NCBI RefSeq assembly: GCF_014648875.1
Contig: NZ_BMRY01000004.1
Span: 434,001 to 498,000 of the forward strand
Direction of reading: 5' to 3'
Source: Streptomyces parvus
Lineage (GTDB): Bacteria; Actinomycetota; Actinomycetes; Streptomycetales; Streptomycetaceae
Length of the DNA stretch: 64,000 nt
Below the pieces are notes generated by a model, which was given only the letters and a program-made list of their open reading frames with translations, was not told the origin of the DNA and did not search any database. A program made the position numbers and the translations under genes. Each line of letters opens with the position of its first letter. Position 1 is the stretch's first letter. Of this stretch, positions 1-8,344 are shown in pieces.

Positions 1-155
1 GGGCGACGTTATCAAGGACGGCGGGGTCTCTTCGCTCCTCGGCGGGCCGGGGCTCCCCGCCCTGCCGCGCAGCTCACCGAGATGTCCGAATTCCGCCGGT
101 CACGGGGGCCTTGAAGGCCGATCCTGGAAGGGTCCCCCCTCATCGGAGAAGGAAC

Positions 156-893
156 ATGACGCGCAGCACGCACCCGCCCCGGCCCAGCACACTCACCGAC
201 CGCGTCGCGGCCATCGACCGGACCGCCCTCGCCGCGGAACTGGACGAACACGGCAGCGCCCCCGTCGGGCGGCTCCTCACTCCCGAGGTGTGCCGTGGGA
301 TCGCCGCCCTGTACGGCGACGACGAGCGCTTCCGGGCCACGATCGACATGGCCCGCTACCGCTTCGGCTCCGGCCGGTACCGCTACTTCACCCATGAGCT
401 GCCCGATCCCGTACGGGAGCTGCGAGAGGCGTTCTACCCGCTGCTGCTGCCGATCGCCCGGGCGTGGGCCGACAAGCTCGGCCGGGACGCGCCGTGGCCG
501 GACACGCTGGAGGAGTGGATCGCGCGGTGCCACGCGGCCGGACAGGACAAGTCCGCCCAGATCCTGCTGCGTTACGGACCCGGTGACTGGAACGCGCTGC
601 ACCAGGACGTCTTCGGCGAGCTGGTCTTCCCCCTCCAGGTCGTCGTGGGTCTGGACGCCCCCGGGCGCGACTTCACCGGCGGCGAGTTCCTGATGACCGA
701 GCAGCGGCCGCGTGCCCAGTCCCGTGGATCGTCCACCACCCTGGAGCAGGGGCATGCGCTGGTCTTCACCACCCGGGACCGGCCCGTCGCCTCCCGGCGC
801 GGCTGGTCCGCCGGGCCGATGCGCCACGGGGTGAGCACGGTCCGCTCCGGTGCCCGGCACACGCTCGGCCTCGTCTTCCACGACGCGAAATGA
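156..893 (+). CDS. 2OG-Fe(II) oxygenase family protein
   Basis: Predicted non-haem iron, 2-oxoglutarate-dependent oxygenase of 245 aa. A plausible facial triad is visible: His149 and Asp151 in LHQDVFGE and a distal His224 in PMRHGVS, with Arg230 placed to bind the 2OG carboxylate. The ATG at 156 is preferred over the in-frame 111 start because a GGAGAAGG ribosome site lies just upstream and the protein begins near the first recognisable fold elements. The next gene starts inside its stop codon (ATGA), so the two are co-translated. The substrate is unknown. It lies outside the recognisable dithiolopyrrolone set, and nothing shows that it takes part in that pathway. An alternative role is AlkB-like repair or small-molecule hydroxylation. 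Confidence 0.75.
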   Translation: MTRSTHPPRPSTLTDRVAAIDRTALAAELDEHGSAPVGRLLTPEVCRGIAALYGDDERFRATIDMARYRFGSGRYRYFTHELPDPVRELREAFYPLLLPIARAWADKLGRDAPWPDTLEEWIARCHAAGQDKSAQILLRYGPGDWNALHQDVFGELVFPLQVVVGLDAPGRDFTGGEFLMTEQRPRAQSRGSSTTLEQGHALVFTTRDRPVASRRGWSAGPMRHGVSTVRSGARHTLGLVFHDAK

Positions 894-1480
894 CCGGCCG
901 CGACCGGCGGGCGACGTCGCCGAGGCTCCGCTCGCCGGGGCCTCCCGGCGACGTCCCCGCCCCCCACACCGAGAAGGAACTCGACGCTCTGGTCGGCCTG
1001 TTGGGCCGATCCCTCACCGAGGGCCGCGAGGGGGCCGGTGCGGTCGCCGTCGGCCATGGGCGGGACGCGTCCTCGCGGGCGGCTGCCGAGGCCTTCGTGA
1101 CGGCGTGGCAGGCGTACGGCGGAGACGTGCTGAGCCGGACCGACTGGCCCGAGGACGCCGCCTCGTGGCTGCGGCCCGCGAGCCGTCTGACGGCCCAGAG
1201 CCCCGACGCATGGGTGCTGGCCGGGGCCCCGCTGGGCGTCGCGCAGCTGGTGCGCCGTCTCGCCCACTCCACCGACTGGGGTCCGGCCCGCACCTTCGGC
1301 TTCGCCTCGCTGGACCCGCCCCGGCTCCTCGAACTGGCAGGGGCCGACGTCGTGGACGGCCTGCGGGGCGTTCACAGCGACGGAACCGTCTGGGTCGTCC
1401 GGCACGACGGGCTCATGCGCCTGCCGGGAACTCCCACTCCGGCCGTCCGGAATCAGGCGGGCTGCGGGTGGGAGTGGTAG
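890..1480 (+). CDS. Hypothetical protein resembling a periplasmic-binding-type ligand domain
   Basis: A 196-aa protein starting in the ATGA overlap with the preceding oxygenase. No signal peptide is visible. The segment from about residue 45 to 180 (GAVAVGHGRDASSR, the AEAFVTAW helix, DAWVLAGAPLGVAQLVRRL) has the alternating strand/helix look of type I periplasmic-binding receptors. It recalls the receptor halves of the two kinase fusions at 43-48 kb, but it is far shorter and has no kinase. The 3' end overlaps the convergent LAL regulator gene by 28 nt. I cannot assign a function; the binding-domain resemblance is an impression, not an alignment. Confidence 0.6.
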   Translation: MTGRDRRATSPRLRSPGPPGDVPAPHTEKELDALVGLLGRSLTEGREGAGAVAVGHGRDASSRAAAEAFVTAWQAYGGDVLSRTDWPEDAASWLRPASRLTAQSPDAWVLAGAPLGVAQLVRRLAHSTDWGPARTFGFASLDPPRLLELAGADVVDGLRGVHSDGTVWVVRHDGLMRLPGTPTPAVRNQAGCGWEW

Positions 1481-4251
1481 CCGGCGGCGGAGTGAGGGCG
1501 CAGGAGCGTCGAGCCCGCCGCGCCGTCCTCGGCCACCAGGAACCGGCTCAGCTCGCCCCGGCCGCTGATCCGGAGCTTGCGGTAGCAGTGTGTGAGATGC
1601 GATTCGATGTTACGCAGGCTCACCTGGAGCAACCGGGCGATGTCCCGGTTGCTCATGCCCTGCGAGGCCAGCTTGGCGACCTGACGTTCCGAGCGCGTCA
1701 GCAGCGCCTCCGCGGACGCCTTACGGGGGTCCGGCCGGCCGCCCGCGTCGCGCAGCGCCTTCTGTACCAGCTCGACCAGTGCGTCCGCGCCCAGGGCGAT
1801 GCTCACCTCGTTGGCGCGGTGCAGCAACTCGCGGGCCCGGACGGTGGATCCGCTCTGCTGATAGGCGTGCCCCGTCGCGTACAGCGACTGCGCGTACAGC
1901 AGCGGAGCCTCCTTCACGTCGAGGAGGTCGACCGCGCGACGGGCGAGCCGCAGCACGTCACCCACGGGAGACACGGCCGCCAGCGCGAGCAGCGCCCTGC
2001 CCTGGGCGAACGGTGCTCCCCACCGCAGGGCGAGATCGGCCTCCCGCTGGGCCAGCCGCCGGGCGTCGGGCAGATTGCCCAGACCGGCACAGATCAGCGC
2101 CTTGGTCGAACGCCACGGCAGCACCGCCGGATTGCTGATCCCCCGGCGGCCCAGCTCCTGCTCGCAGTAGGTGACGAGGGTCAGTGCCTGTCGCGTGTGA
2201 CCCAGCCGGCCCAGGGCGCGGGCGGCGCTGTGGGCGAGGTGCAGATGCCACCAGGCGGTGGGCTGCCCGGCCGACGGCACCTGGACGTCCAGCAGTTCGC
2301 CCGCCCCGGCGAGCTGGTCCTTCTCCACGGCCACGTCGATCAGCACGCTGCGGGCCAGGGCGCCCATGTGGTGGGCGTCCGCGCCGATCCGCCGCAGTGC
2401 GGTGAGTGCCAGCCGGGCGTCGTGCCCCGCCTCCGTGAGCAGGCCCCGGTGCATGTGCAGCAGGGCGCGGACGGACCGGGCTTCGGCGAGGCGGGTCACC
2501 GCGCCCTCCTTGACCGCGAGCCGCACCTCCGCGTCGATGTGACTCTGCGCCTCGTCGAAGTCCCCCGCCCAGATCAGCCCCAGCAGCGCGTAGTACCAGG
2601 AAGGCGAACCGTAGGGGGTACGGGGCGTGGCGAGGCACATGCGGCAGAGCCGGCGCGCGGCGGAGGCCGAATCGCCGTTCCCGATACGGCGCAGCATGAC
2701 GCTCTCCAGACGCTCCAGCCCGCGCGGGGCGTCGGCGCACGCGCCGTCGTCCATACAGATGTGGGCCAGGTGCCGGCTCAGCCGGGCCGCCGCGGCCGCG
2801 CCTTCGTCCCGCCCCGACTGGGCGCCGTTGAGCACCTTACGGGCCTCCTGCGGTCTGCCGAGGCGGATCAGGGTGTCGGCCAGCCGGTGCGCACGTGCTG
2901 CCAGCTCCCGGTGCCCCGAACTGAGCCCGAGCAGCGCGTACTGCGCCGGTACGGATCCGGGGAGGTCCAGTTCGAGGAGGGCTCGCACCCGCAGTTCGGC
3001 GATGCGTGAGGCCGACTGTTCCGGGACGCCGTGCCGCTCCACTGTCTCGATGTGCTGGAGGGCCGTGGGCGCGTCCCGCGGCAGCAGCTCCTCCGCGGCG
3101 TCCAGCAGGAGCCCGGCCATCCACGGCTCGTCCAGGGTGGCCGCCCGCACGAGGTGCGGGGTGATGTCGGCGGAGGCGAACCTGCGGTTGTGCAGACACC
3201 GGGCGGTCTGCTGGTGCAGGACGGCACGGTGCGATCGCGGGATGTCGAAGTAGAGGAGCCGCGCGATGACGGGGTGGCGGAATGCCAGGCTCGTCGGGTG
3301 CAGGATGCCGCACTCGGCCAGCTGCTCCAGGCTGCGTGACGCATCCTCCACGGACAAGGAGCAGAGTTCTCCGATGAGTTCGGCGTTCATCGCCGAGCCG
3401 CCGACGACGCTGGCGGCGTGCGCGACGCGCAGACCGTCGAGGTCCAGTCGGCGCAGCAGGCACAACACGCGGTCCTTGACCGCCCGGAGTCTTATCGGGA
3501 GGTCCGCCCCGGAGTCCCGCCGGTCGCCGTCGCCCGACTGCTCCGCACTGGGAGCGGCCAGTATCTGCTGGGTCAGCAGATACGGATTGCCGCCGCTGTC
3601 CGCGATGAGGGTCTCCGCGGGACCCGGGACACAGCTGCCGAGGGCGTCGACCAGACGGGACGCGGTGCTCGGGCTGAGGTCCTCCAGATGCAGATGCCGG
3701 TCCGGACGGATGCTCTCCATGAATTCGACCAGAAGGTGCTGGTCGCTGGCCGGTTCTCCCCGGCGCTGGCTCGCCAGCAACACCACCCGAATGTTTTCGA
3801 TCCGGCGCAAGAGGAATCCCAGCCATAAGAGAGAATCCCGATCGACGCACTGAATGCAATCGACCGTCACCAGAATCGGGATGCGCTCCGACGTCGTACT
3901 CATTACCTTGTACAGATCGGAGAGCTGCAGATATTGCGGGTCGACCGGCGCCGGATGGCGCGAAGCACCCTGTCCGGGCGGGGTCGAGGAGACTCCCGCA
4001 TTTCCCAGACAGCTGAACAGCTGATGAACGATACCCATCGAAAAGCGGCGTTCCGTGGGGGCGGCGGTGGCTGAAAGCACCAGCATGCCCCGCTGTCGGG
4101 CCTGCCCCTCCGACCATCGGAGCAGCGTGGTCTTCCCGGTCCCGATGATGCCCTCCACCAGGGCGGAGGCTCCTTCGCCCGCCAACGCGGAGTCGAGCAT
4201 CTCCTCGATGATCCGGAATTCCTTATTCCGTCCGAACAACTCCCTGGACAC
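1453..4251 (-). CDS. LAL-type LuxR family pathway regulator
   Basis: Large ATP-binding LuxR regulator of 932 aa. Walker A (GIIGTGKT) is at residues 34-41, a Walker-B-like VTVDC follows, then a long TPR-like helical middle, and a LuxR helix-turn-helix (TRSERQVAKLASQG, SNRDIARLLQVS) at about residues 855-915. The start is the GTG at 4251 (VSRELFGRN) with an AGGGGG site about 9 nt upstream; the longer reading to 4503 runs through the intergenic region. Codon 142 (3826-3828 on the + strand) is TTA, so translation should depend on bldA leucyl-tRNA. It is divergent from the condensation-domain gene across a 313-bp intergenic region and occupies the regulator position at the end of the holomycin cluster (hlmM-like). 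Probable activator of the dithiolopyrrolone genes. Confidence 0.93.
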   Translation of the reverse strand: MSRELFGRNKEFRIIEEMLDSALAGEGASALVEGIIGTGKTTLLRWSEGQARQRGMLVLSATAAPTERRFSMGIVHQLFSCLGNAGVSSTPPGQGASRHPAPVDPQYLQLSDLYKVMSTTSERIPILVTVDCIQCVDRDSLLWLGFLLRRIENIRVVLLASQRRGEPASDQHLLVEFMESIRPDRHLHLEDLSPSTASRLVDALGSCVPGPAETLIADSGGNPYLLTQQILAAPSAEQSGDGDRRDSGADLPIRLRAVKDRVLCLLRRLDLDGLRVAHAASVVGGSAMNAELIGELCSLSVEDASRSLEQLAECGILHPTSLAFRHPVIARLLYFDIPRSHRAVLHQQTARCLHNRRFASADITPHLVRAATLDEPWMAGLLLDAAEELLPRDAPTALQHIETVERHGVPEQSASRIAELRVRALLELDLPGSVPAQYALLGLSSGHRELAARAHRLADTLIRLGRPQEARKVLNGAQSGRDEGAAAAARLSRHLAHICMDDGACADAPRGLERLESVMLRRIGNGDSASAARRLCRMCLATPRTPYGSPSWYYALLGLIWAGDFDEAQSHIDAEVRLAVKEGAVTRLAEARSVRALLHMHRGLLTEAGHDARLALTALRRIGADAHHMGALARSVLIDVAVEKDQLAGAGELLDVQVPSAGQPTAWWHLHLAHSAARALGRLGHTRQALTLVTYCEQELGRRGISNPAVLPWRSTKALICAGLGNLPDARRLAQREADLALRWGAPFAQGRALLALAAVSPVGDVLRLARRAVDLLDVKEAPLLYAQSLYATGHAYQQSGSTVRARELLHRANEVSIALGADALVELVQKALRDAGGRPDPRKASAEALLTRSERQVAKLASQGMSNRDIARLLQVSLRNIESHLTHCYRKLRISGRGELSRFLVAEDGAAGSTLLRPHSAAGYHSHPQPA

Positions 4252-4564
4252 CGCTTGTATCCCCCTGTTCGACAGTGAAGATGAGAGCCTGGAGACCACC
4301 CTTTTCGGCCTTTGGGGCCGAGTCGAGTGAGAGTTGTACGCGTGCTGTTCGGACGCTAGCACGCCGCGCGGTCGCACCGTTGTCGCAGATACGCACTTCG
4401 GCCAGTGCGAGATGTCCCTTCGGTCGATTCTGCGGATCCACCGTATTGAGGAGCGATCATTCCGCACGGGTACGGTCGGCCGGGCCGTGCGGGGGCCTGG
4501 CACGGTCGGTGTCCGTCACCCCGGAGGTCGTAGTCGTCCCGGCGAACCGAAAGGGTGGCAGCGC
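4252..4564. promoter_or_regulatory. Divergent intergenic control region between the LAL gene and the first + strand biosynthetic operon
   Basis: This 313-bp gene-free stretch is less GC-rich than its surroundings. It holds the LAL gene's AGGGGG site, an inverted repeat with arms GCGTGCT (4340-4346) and AGCACGC (4358-4364), and the conserved element at 4417-4449 that is repeated upstream of the NRPS. Promoters for both divergent genes must lie here. I see no RNA gene. The ORF frame that runs through it from 4334 lacks a ribosome site and is not a credible coding extension. Confidence 0.6.
4417..4449 (+). promoter_or_regulatory. 33-bp conserved upstream element, copy 1
   Basis: Begins CCTTCGGTC and ends CACCGTATTGA, with TTCTGCGG between. 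It matches 28 of 33 positions of the element at 11066-11098 in front of the NRPS gene, without gaps; the only differences are two adjacent bases after GGTC and three before CACC. It lies 116 nt before the condensation-domain start. Such long identity between two otherwise unrelated intergenic regions of one cluster suggests a shared promoter or regulator site, perhaps for the LAL protein. That assignment is inference. Confidence 0.6.
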
Positions 4565-5878
4565 ATGTCCACGAAGACCGAAGAGCCAGGCACGGAACAC
4601 CTTTCCCCCTTCCAGGCCGGGCTGCTCGCGCAGGTGCGTCGGCGGCCCGGCACCGGCGTGTACGTCGACCATGTGCTGATCGGCCTCACCGGCACGCTCC
4701 ATCCCTGCGTCCTCGCCGAGGCATGGCGTGAGCTGACGTGCCGTCATACCGCCCTGCGCGCCGGGATACGGGACCACGCGGACGGCTCCGCCGCCTGCCG
4801 GTCGGACGGCCGGCCGACGTGGCGGGCGGTGGACTGGAGAGCCACCCGGGAGTCCGTACGGGAGGCCCGGCTGCGCGAGCGGCTGGACCGCGAACGGGCC
4901 CACGGACTCCCGCTGGACGGCACCCCCCTGAGCCGGACCCTGTTGATGCGGTGCGGCGAACAGGACTGGACCCTCGCCTGGCGCTTCTCCCGCCTGGTGG
5001 TCGACCAGTGGTCGGCCGCCGTCGTGGTAGCCGAACTGTTCGAAACCTACCGGGCGCTGCTCGCGGGCCGATGTCCGAAGCCGGCGACGGTACCCCGATA
5101 CCCGGACGGACTGACCGCCCGGCCCGCCCCGGCACGGACCCCGAGATCCCGCGCCGCGGGCGGGCCCGTTCCGGCCCCCGGCCTCCCGGCACAGGCCCTC
5201 CCGCCGGCACGGCGCCTCCCGCCGGTGCCGGACGACGAGCGGCCAGTCCACCACGCCACCCCTTTCGACGCCGTGGACCTGGACCTGGGCGCGTCGGCCG
5301 CCGCCTTGCGCCGCATGTGCCGGACGCACGGGATGGTCCCCGCCGCCGTGCTGCACGCCGCCTGGCTGATGCTGCGGCCCTCCGGAGCCGGAGGCCGCCC
5401 GGCCTGTGAGGCCGTCCTCCCCCGACGGCCCGCCGGACAGCCGGGGACCTGGGACGCCGTCGGATCGAGGGAGACCGCCGTGACGCTCCCGGCCGTACCG
5501 GACGTGCCCCGGCCCCTCCTGCCCTGGCTGGACGAACTCAGCGGCCGGCTGACGGACGCCGTCGGGTCGGCCCACGGCGTCCCCGGGGCAGGGACCGCGG
5601 ACAGCGCCGTGTTCGCCGGCGAGGCGGAGCTGCCCCGCCCCGACCTGCTCGACCTGGGCCTCAAGGTCACCTCCGCGCACTACGACGCGCGCCCGCACCA
5701 CGCCCTGGCCCTGCACATCCGGCCCGGTCAGGACCTGCCGGTGCGCCTCACCTACGACCGGACCCGCACCTCCCGCTCCACGGCCGAGCGGCTCACGGCC
5801 CGGCTGCGGGACCTCGTTGGCGTCCTCGCCGCCGCGTCCCCCCGGACCACCGTGGCCGAACTCGGGGCGGGCGCGTGA
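4565..5878 (+). CDS. Stand-alone NRPS condensation-domain-like protein with degenerate active site
   Basis: A 437-aa free-standing condensation-fold protein: LSPFQAGLLAQ near the N-terminus is core motif C1, and RHTALRAGI is C2. Where the catalytic HHxxxDG motif should be (about residues 140-147, after WTLAWRF), the sequence reads SRLVVDQ, so both His residues and the Gly are absent and only Asp is kept. It is therefore probably not a normal peptide-bond catalyst; a structural or chaperone-like role is possible. The ATG at 4565 has a purine-rich site (GAAAGG) upstream. The stop overlaps the next start (TGATG). The holomycin cluster also has a lone condensation-domain gene (hlmK) in this position, as far as I recall. 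Confidence 0.85.
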   Translation: MSTKTEEPGTEHLSPFQAGLLAQVRRRPGTGVYVDHVLIGLTGTLHPCVLAEAWRELTCRHTALRAGIRDHADGSAACRSDGRPTWRAVDWRATRESVREARLRERLDRERAHGLPLDGTPLSRTLLMRCGEQDWTLAWRFSRLVVDQWSAAVVVAELFETYRALLAGRCPKPATVPRYPDGLTARPAPARTPRSRAAGGPVPAPGLPAQALPPARRLPPVPDDERPVHHATPFDAVDLDLGASAAALRRMCRTHGMVPAAVLHAAWLMLRPSGAGGRPACEAVLPRRPAGQPGTWDAVGSRETAVTLPAVPDVPRPLLPWLDELSGRLTDAVGSAHGVPGAGTADSAVFAGEAELPRPDLLDLGLKVTSAHYDARPHHALALHIRPGQDLPVRLTYDRTRTSRSTAERLTARLRDLVGVLAAASPRTTVAELGAGA

Positions 5879-6648
5879 TGACGGATCTGTCGGTACGCCT
5901 GTTCTGCCTGCCGTACGCCGGGGCCTCGGCCCGGATGTACGAGGCCTGGGCGCGGGAGCTGGCCCCGTCGATCGTGGTCACCCCGGTCGAGCTGCCGGGC
6001 CGGGGCTCCCGGGCCCACGAACGCCCGGTGGCCGGGACCGAAGCCCTCCTGCGGGACCTGACCGCCTTCGTGACCCGGTTCTGCGATCGGCCGTTCGCCC
6101 TGTTCGGCCATGGGCTCGGCGCGCTGCTGGCGTACGAGATCGCGGCCCGCCTGGAGTGGCGCCACGACCGGGTCGCCGAGCGGCTCTACGTGTCGGGCCA
6201 GGGAGCGCCCCGCTCGGAGCCCGGGGTGGACGAGCTGAGCCGACTGCCGCACGAGCCGTTCCTCGACCGGGTGCGGGAACTCTACGGATCCGCCCGCAAA
6301 ACCTTCGCCGATCCGGAGGCGATCGGCAGGCTGCTGCCGCTGATGCGGGCCGACTTCGCCATCGCCGAGGCCTACCGGGCGCGCGCCGAGGACGTGCTGC
6401 ACTGCCCGATCACCGCCCTCGGCGGCCGGGGTGACGTGTCGGCGGACCCGGCGCGGCTCGCGGGCTGGAGGGCGCACACCCGGCGGCACTGCCGGGTGCG
6501 GATGTTCCCCGGGGACCATCTGTTCCCGCACACGGCGGGGGAGCAGGTGACCGACATGCTCGCCGCGGACCTCAACGGGCCGGGCGGCTTCCTCCCCGGG
6601 GTCGGGCCCGTACGTGCATCCGCTCCCCTTGCCGGCCGAAGAGGCTGA
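5878..6648 (+). CDS. Type II thioesterase homologue lacking the nucleophilic serine
   Basis: A 256-aa alpha/beta-hydrolase of the external (type II) thioesterase family: LFCLPYAGASARMY at the start, VELPGRGSR, and the nucleophile elbow. The elbow reads GHGLG (residues 77-81, codon GGG at residue 79) instead of GHSxG, so the catalytic Ser is replaced by Gly. The Asp (GGRGD) and His (PGDHLFPH) regions look intact. It is translationally coupled to the condensation-domain gene (TGATG); a GTG three bases earlier is an alternative start. Its 3' end overlaps the convergent XRE gene by 77 bp. It is probably inactive as a hydrolase by the normal mechanism. The cluster has a second thioesterase at 16102 with an intact serine. 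Confidence 0.9.
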   Translation: MTDLSVRLFCLPYAGASARMYEAWARELAPSIVVTPVELPGRGSRAHERPVAGTEALLRDLTAFVTRFCDRPFALFGHGLGALLAYEIAARLEWRHDRVAERLYVSGQGAPRSEPGVDELSRLPHEPFLDRVRELYGSARKTFADPEAIGRLLPLMRADFAIAEAYRARAEDVLHCPITALGGRGDVSADPARLAGWRAHTRRHCRVRMFPGDHLFPHTAGEQVTDMLAADLNGPGGFLPGVGPVRASAPLAGRRG

Positions 6649-7180
6649 GCACCTCGACGGGGCCCTCCCCGGTGGTGCCGAACCAGTGCGGCAGCCGGGT
6701 GTCGAACTCGGCAGCCTCACCCGGACCCAGCGTCAGATCGTGGTCGGCCAGCAGCAGCCGGAGGGTGCCGGAGAGGACGTACAGCCACTCGTATCCCTCG
6801 TGGTTGCACAGATCGGGCGTCTGCCGGGTGGCCGGCAGCACCATCTTGAACGCCTGGAGCGGGCCGGGCTGGCGGGTCAGCGGCAGCACCGTGTTCCCGT
6901 TGACGCTCCGAGGTGAGGGCCTGATCCGCGGATCGCCGACCTCCGGAGCGCCCACCAGCTCGTCCAGGGGGACCTGGTGGGCCTGGGCGATCGGCAGCAG
7001 CAGCTCCAGGCTCGGCCGGCGCTGTCCCGACTCCAGCCGGGACAGCGTGCTCTTGGAGATCCCGGTCGCCTCGGCGATCGCGGTCAGCGACACCCCGCGC
7101 TGCGTGCGCAGCCGGCGTAACCGGGGGCCCACCTCGTCGAGGACCTGGGAGATGGCAGGTGATTGCTTCATATCGCCCAT
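6572..7180 (-). CDS. XRE family regulator with C-terminal cupin domain
   Basis: A 202-aa transcriptional regulator. Residues about 15-70 form an XRE helix-turn-helix (LRRLRTQRGVSLTAIAEATG, SKSTLSRLESGQRRPS). Residues about 120-190 form a cupin (NHEGYEWLYVLSG, LGPGEAAEFD, LPHWFG), the usual small-ligand-sensing module of this class. The start is the ATG at 7180 or the one at 7171. It is divergent from the dithiol oxidase gene and convergent with the thioesterase, whose last 77 bp it overlaps. It may respond to the antibiotic or a precursor and control the adjacent oxidase and exporter; that is inferred from position only. Confidence 0.88.
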   Translation of the reverse strand: MGDMKQSPAISQVLDEVGPRLRRLRTQRGVSLTAIAEATGISKSTLSRLESGQRRPSLELLLPIAQAHQVPLDELVGAPEVGDPRIRPSPRSVNGNTVLPLTRQPGPLQAFKMVLPATRQTPDLCNHEGYEWLYVLSGTLRLLLADHDLTLGPGEAAEFDTRLPHWFGTTGEGPVEVLSLFGRQGERMHVRARPRGGSRPAR

Positions 7181-7301
7181 TCCACCGGGCCGTTGCGGAA
7201 ACGGCAACAAACGTTGGCCCGTGGCGGGCCGCGAACGCACCCTGTGCCTGCTGAGCTCGGGAGCCGGCACGCGCAGGGAAAGTGAAACGAGAGGGGCGGA
7301 C

Positions 7302-8279
7302 ATGTCCGAGAACGGATCGCGGAACGGCTTCACGCACGAGGACGGCATCGACGTCGTCGTGATCGGTGCCGGGGCCGGCGGCCTCAACGCCGCGCTTGTC
7401 CTGGCCCGGGCGCGCCGCCGGGTGGTCCTCGTGGACTCGGGGGCGCCGCGCAACGCGCCCTCCGCGCACATGCAGGGCTTCCTGTCCCGCGACGGGATGG
7501 CGCCGAGCGCGCTCCTGGAGACCGGCCGGGCCGAAGTGGCCGGATACGGGGCGGAGTTCATACAGGGTGAGGTCGACGACGTGGAGCGCGCCGGCGAGGA
7601 CGACACGCCGCGCTTCACTGTCCGCCTCGTCGGCGGCGTGGCCCTGAGCACCCGCCGGGTGATCGTGGCGACCGGCCTGCGCGACGAACTCCCGGACATC
7701 CCCGGCGTCCGCGAGCGGTGGGGGAAGGATCTGCTCCACTGCCCCTACTGCCACGGCTACGAGGTCAGCGACCAGCCGCTCGGCGTTCTCGGGACCAGCC
7801 CCGGCGCGGTCCGGCACGCCCTGCTGCTGCGCCAGTGGTCCGACGACGTCGTGCTGTTCCGGCACGGGCTGGAGCTGACCGACGACGACCGCAGGGCCCT
7901 TTCGGCACGGCAGGTGCCCGTCATCGAGGGAACCGTCAAGCGGCTCGTCGTGGAGGACGACCGGCTGCGCGGGGTCGAACTCGCCGAGGACAGCGGCGTC
8001 GCCCGCAGCACGGTCTTCGTCGTACCGCGCATGGTGCCGCGCGACGGACTCCTCACCGCGCTGGGCTGCGAGCGCGGAGCTGACGGGTGGATCGCGACCG
8101 ACCGCTCCGGCCTCACCAGCGTGCCCGGCGTGTGGGCGGTCGGCAACGTCGTGGATCCCCGTGCCCTGGTGGTCAGTTCGGCCGGTATGGGCTCCGCCGC
8201 CGCGTTCGCGCTCAACCACCAGCTGGTCGACGAGGACGTCGCGTCGGCCGTCCGGGCGGCTGCCCGGACCGTGGCCTGA
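7302..8279 (+). CDS. hlmI: Thioredoxin-reductase-like dithiol oxidase (HlmI-type)
   Basis: A 325-aa FAD protein of the thioredoxin-disulfide reductase fold: an N-terminal FAD-binding GAGAGGLNAAL, a second nucleotide-binding half, and a redox CPYC motif at residues 147-150 (LLHCPYCHGYE). In holomycin and gliotoxin pathways the homologues (HlmI, GliT) use FAD and O2 to oxidise the reduced dithiol to the disulfide, which makes the product and protects the producer. The context fits: it lies immediately before the exporter gene. The ATG at 7302 follows GAGGGG. Fifty bases of upstream frame have no ribosome site, so longer starts are rejected. Confidence 0.92.
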   Translation: MSENGSRNGFTHEDGIDVVVIGAGAGGLNAALVLARARRRVVLVDSGAPRNAPSAHMQGFLSRDGMAPSALLETGRAEVAGYGAEFIQGEVDDVERAGEDDTPRFTVRLVGGVALSTRRVIVATGLRDELPDIPGVRERWGKDLLHCPYCHGYEVSDQPLGVLGTSPGAVRHALLLRQWSDDVVLFRHGLELTDDDRRALSARQVPVIEGTVKRLVVEDDRLRGVELAEDSGVARSTVFVVPRMVPRDGLLTALGCERGADGWIATDRSGLTSVPGVWAVGNVVDPRALVVSSAGMGSAAAFALNHQLVDEDVASAVRAAARTVA

Positions 8280-8344
8280 GGGGACCGAACAGACATGTCC
8301 ACCGAGTTGCCGACGCCCGACGGGCCCCAGAGGAGAGACCTGCG

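Noticed and set aside
850..3009. 719-aa + strand open frame opposite the LAL regulator gene
   Set aside because: Low-complexity Arg/Gln/Gly product antisense to a clear LuxR/ATPase protein; no ribosome site.
4334..4564. 77-codon N-terminal extension of the condensation-like protein
   Set aside because: No ribosome site, Arg/Gly-rich unlike the family, and it would run through the conserved promoter element. The ATG at 4565 is better.
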